A DNA stretch of 64,000 nt from Paracentrotus lividus. Taxonomy: Eukaryota > Echinodermata > Echinoidea > Camarodonta > Echinidae. Positions 61,453 to 64,000 of this stretch are shown piece by piece (within the stretch, counting starts at the first letter, position 1; each line of letters starts with the position of its first letter). Under the pieces are notes generated by a model. The model worked only from the letters and a program-made list of their open reading frames with translations, was not told where the DNA came from and did not search any database. Made by a program: the position numbers and the translations under genes. The stretch is from contig CALNVZ010003433.1 of assembly GCA_940671915.1 (NCBI GenBank), positions 15,773,095-15,837,094 on the forward strand, written 5' to 3'.

Positions 61453-64000
61453 GCCTTCCGACCGTGCGCGGTCGAAGATTCATCTAGTTCTGTCTGTCTT
61501 TATGTACATGTATATGCTTTGCTCTTTATGTTAAAATCCTATAAAATATATGTCCATATCCCCTCCCCCTCCCTTATGTCATTAACAGATGGTAAAAACA
61601 GCTATTCATGTACATGTACTTGAGAAATTATTTACTTTTTGGTTCAAGACATATTTTTAAACTACACAAATGATAATTAACAACTGATTGATGCAGTTGT
61701 TTGTGATGGATGAATAGCTAATTATAAAAAATGCAGAGTGGGCAAGCTTTTACAGTACCCCATATACACTACACAGCACATGCTTCAAATCCAAATCATT
61801 GAGTTGACGCCCCGTTTTAATTTAATGTCGACAAAGATGTTTGACATATCTTTCAAACACGTCCGCTACATGTTTCTTCCTTGTATTTTTTTCCCTTCAA
61901 TTTGGACCTATCCTTTTCTTGTCTTGTTCTTAAGTTGTTGTTTTTTTCTCCCTCGAAAACCTACATGTATATTTCCTTTTTCATCTCTGTCCATCTGTTC
62001 TTCTCTCTAATTCTGTCATACATGTTACCATTCGTATCTTTGGGTTTTTACGTTACCTGTTCTGTAAATTTTTTTGTCCATAAAGTGAAGCTGTTGAATT
62101 AACTAAAATTTTATTTATATCTAACACCATCTATTATCAATTTTGGGGAGAAGAAAGAGAACAGGGACTTTCATTTTATTTGGGGAATTTACCCAAATAA
62201 AACTTAAAAAGATAGATAGAAGAGAAAACTAAAAGGAAAGAGAAGGGAAAAATTATTGAGCATTACATATATGTATTTCAAGTGGAAATTATATTAGAGA
62301 TATGAAAACCATAGAAATGTTGGAGTTAAGGACACCTAGAAAAAGGATTATAGTGAAATTGGAGGGAATCGTTGTCTCAACATGCGTTTAAATACTCAAG
62401 CCAAGTGGGAAGGGTGGAATTACGTGAAGGGCTGATCAGACGGTCATCAATTGTCAGAGAAACTGTCGTCTCAAAGCAGATCATGTCGTTAATCCACACG
62501 AGATCAAAGAAATTGGGTAAGCACAAGCACAACTATGCTGTTTATTCTTATCATTCAAATAAAAATCAAAACACATGAATGATATTAATCATCATCTCCA
62601 TATTTTTCCAAGCTGTTATTTGCATTAACATTCATCTCCTGGGTGATTTTACATTTCATTTAAGTTTTATTCTTTTTGTTGTTCCTCTTTGGGAATGTGT
62701 TTCAAAACCATTTTTTTATTTTTTATTTATTATCATCAGGTTTTATCATTATTTCTCAATCCATTTCATACATGTAGAATCTAGTTTGCAGTTTAACCTG
62801 GCTTGAAGACAGATCATGTTTTTTTCACCCCTATAAAATTGAGTCTGTAGTTTGTAGACTACATGTATTCCTCTCTGAGGGAGTTGAAGTGATAGTCTTG
62901 TGAATTACAGACACACTGATCACTTTGAATTGTGAGAGGGGTGAATAAATTACTCTGCCTTGAACTTGCACGAATTGCAGTTACCGTTTCTTCCTCTTTT
63001 GTTTCCATGTGTTGTCATACCTCAAGTTAAAACCCTGTATTTTGCCTACCCTACCCTTTCGTTTGATAAATTCTGAGTTGATGCGAGAATAAATGTTAGC
63101 CCCTTTATCTCATCCTCCCTTTTTATCATCTTGGAGGTTGAGATCTGAAGGGGGGGGGGGCTTGTTCCCCCCCCCCATTGGACTAAGGTGATTAAAAAAA
63201 ATCCCAACGGGATGAGGGCCAATTTCTTAAAATCTAGAATTAGATGTGTACATCATCATCGTCCATATGACCAATACAAAAATTAATTGTGAATATTCAA
63301 CACCATATAGCATTTTCATAAAGTACAAAGTAGCTCTTTGTATCTACTCATAGAAAAGGGGCCATTTATTATTATTATTATTTCTTATTTTTAAAACAGT
63401 TCATGTGCCGCATACCATATATACTGTGCATTCATGCAATAGACGCTATAATTTTAGGATTCTTCAGATTTTTCATGTAATCCTTTTTTGATAAACAGGT
63501 AACAATATGAAAAACTATTAATTGCATCTTTTTATTAGAACAAAAGTGCATCTGAGGATGAAAGAAACATTCTTATTTGAAAGTTTTTGTGAAGGGTTCT
63601 AATGTTGATGTAAATTAACATGTAATTAAAGTGCTTTCTTTCTTTCTTCTATATAGCCTATGATTTATTGTACACAGATACTGTTGATTTGCCATTGAAC
63701 TAATTTGTCACATGTTGATTAAGGTTCCACTTTCTTGTGTACCCCATTACAAAGCAACCTATCTTGAACTTTTTTGAAAGCATGCAGATAAATTTAATAA
63801 AAGTTATAGATATTTGGTTCTACCATTCCTCTTTTCTCATATTTGAGAAAAGATGTAATTGCAATTATGAACTACATGTACCTGTATCATACTGTAGATT
63901 GCTTGGCTTGTTTTACCGTTGGTCTCACTCCATAATTTGATTGTTTTTCAGTATCATCTTGTCCCTTTTCTCTCCCTTTTGTATACTGCCTTTGCATAGC
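61453..64000 (+). other. Right-end region, probably GLUD intron 11 continued
   Basis: AT-rich with many TACATGTA words and a G11/C10 hairpin (63150-63176). No exon found for the missing GLUD C-terminus; the QIM at about 62480 is followed by unrelated residues. Confidence 0.45.
63150..63176. repeat. G11/C10 hairpin
   Basis: G-run 63150-63160, loop cttgtt, C-run 63167-63176: a near-perfect homopolymer hairpin. Confidence 0.9.

Noticed and set aside
62372..62578. Last GLUD exon (contains KQIM)
   Set aside because: The residues after QIM (SLIHTRSKKLGKH) do not match the conserved GDH C-terminus, and no acceptor precedes it in phase.

Overview
This is a 64-kb eukaryotic genomic window. It is AT-rich and intron-rich, crowded with small inverted-repeat transposons and rich in the palindrome TACATGTA. 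Two conserved metazoan genes with vertebrate-like exon structure, the marine-invertebrate style of the transposons (TTAA-flanked MITEs, CCTCCGCCACC/GTCCGTCC repeat elements, a gypsy-like gag-protease) and the GC level point to a marine invertebrate deuterostome. A sea urchin is my best guess; the species is not proven.

Layout. (1) 1-13,390, minus strand: 5' two thirds of a microsomal triglyceride transfer protein large-subunit gene (MTTP-like). Twelve coding exons can be joined in phase from a signal-peptide exon at 13,390-13,336; the 3' end lies left of the window. Its introns hold a LINE 3' scrap, a TA-flanked palindromic MITE, decayed copies of one exon boundary, a polypurine minisatellite and other MITEs. 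(2) 13.4-26.0 kb: intergenic region packed with poly-C/G tracts, palindromic elements and a 4.5-kb LTR retrotransposon that has gag-protease remnants but no recognisable reverse transcriptase or integrase. (3) 26,386-58,462, plus strand: mitochondrial glutamate dehydrogenase (GLUD1-like), eleven coding exons joined in phase. The last roughly 40 codons are not seen before 64,000. A decayed second copy of exon 7 lies in intron 6. (4) 58.5-64 kb: last visible GLUD intron, with a tRNA-like foldback element and a 1.3-kb element carrying about 150-bp tandem units full of AGGTCA-type half-sites.

The most important structural point is that 33,872-48,084 repeats 20,768-33,861 almost end to end, but riddled with one-base insertions and deletions and about 8% longer. 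It carries a second, frameshifted GLUD exon 1. This looks like uncorrected single-molecule read sequence used to fill a gap. It is either a false duplication or a real tandem duplication recorded at raw-read quality. Until resolved, the apparent 24-kb GLUD intron 1 and any 'second exon 1' should not be trusted. The 25-base N run at 49,477-49,501 marks another assembly join.

The genes do not form a functional cassette: MTTP (lipoprotein assembly, ER lumen) and GLUD (mitochondrial glutamate oxidation) are divergently arranged neighbours about 13 kb apart. I found no CRISPR array, operon or immune system. The unusual material is in the mobile and repetitive DNA.
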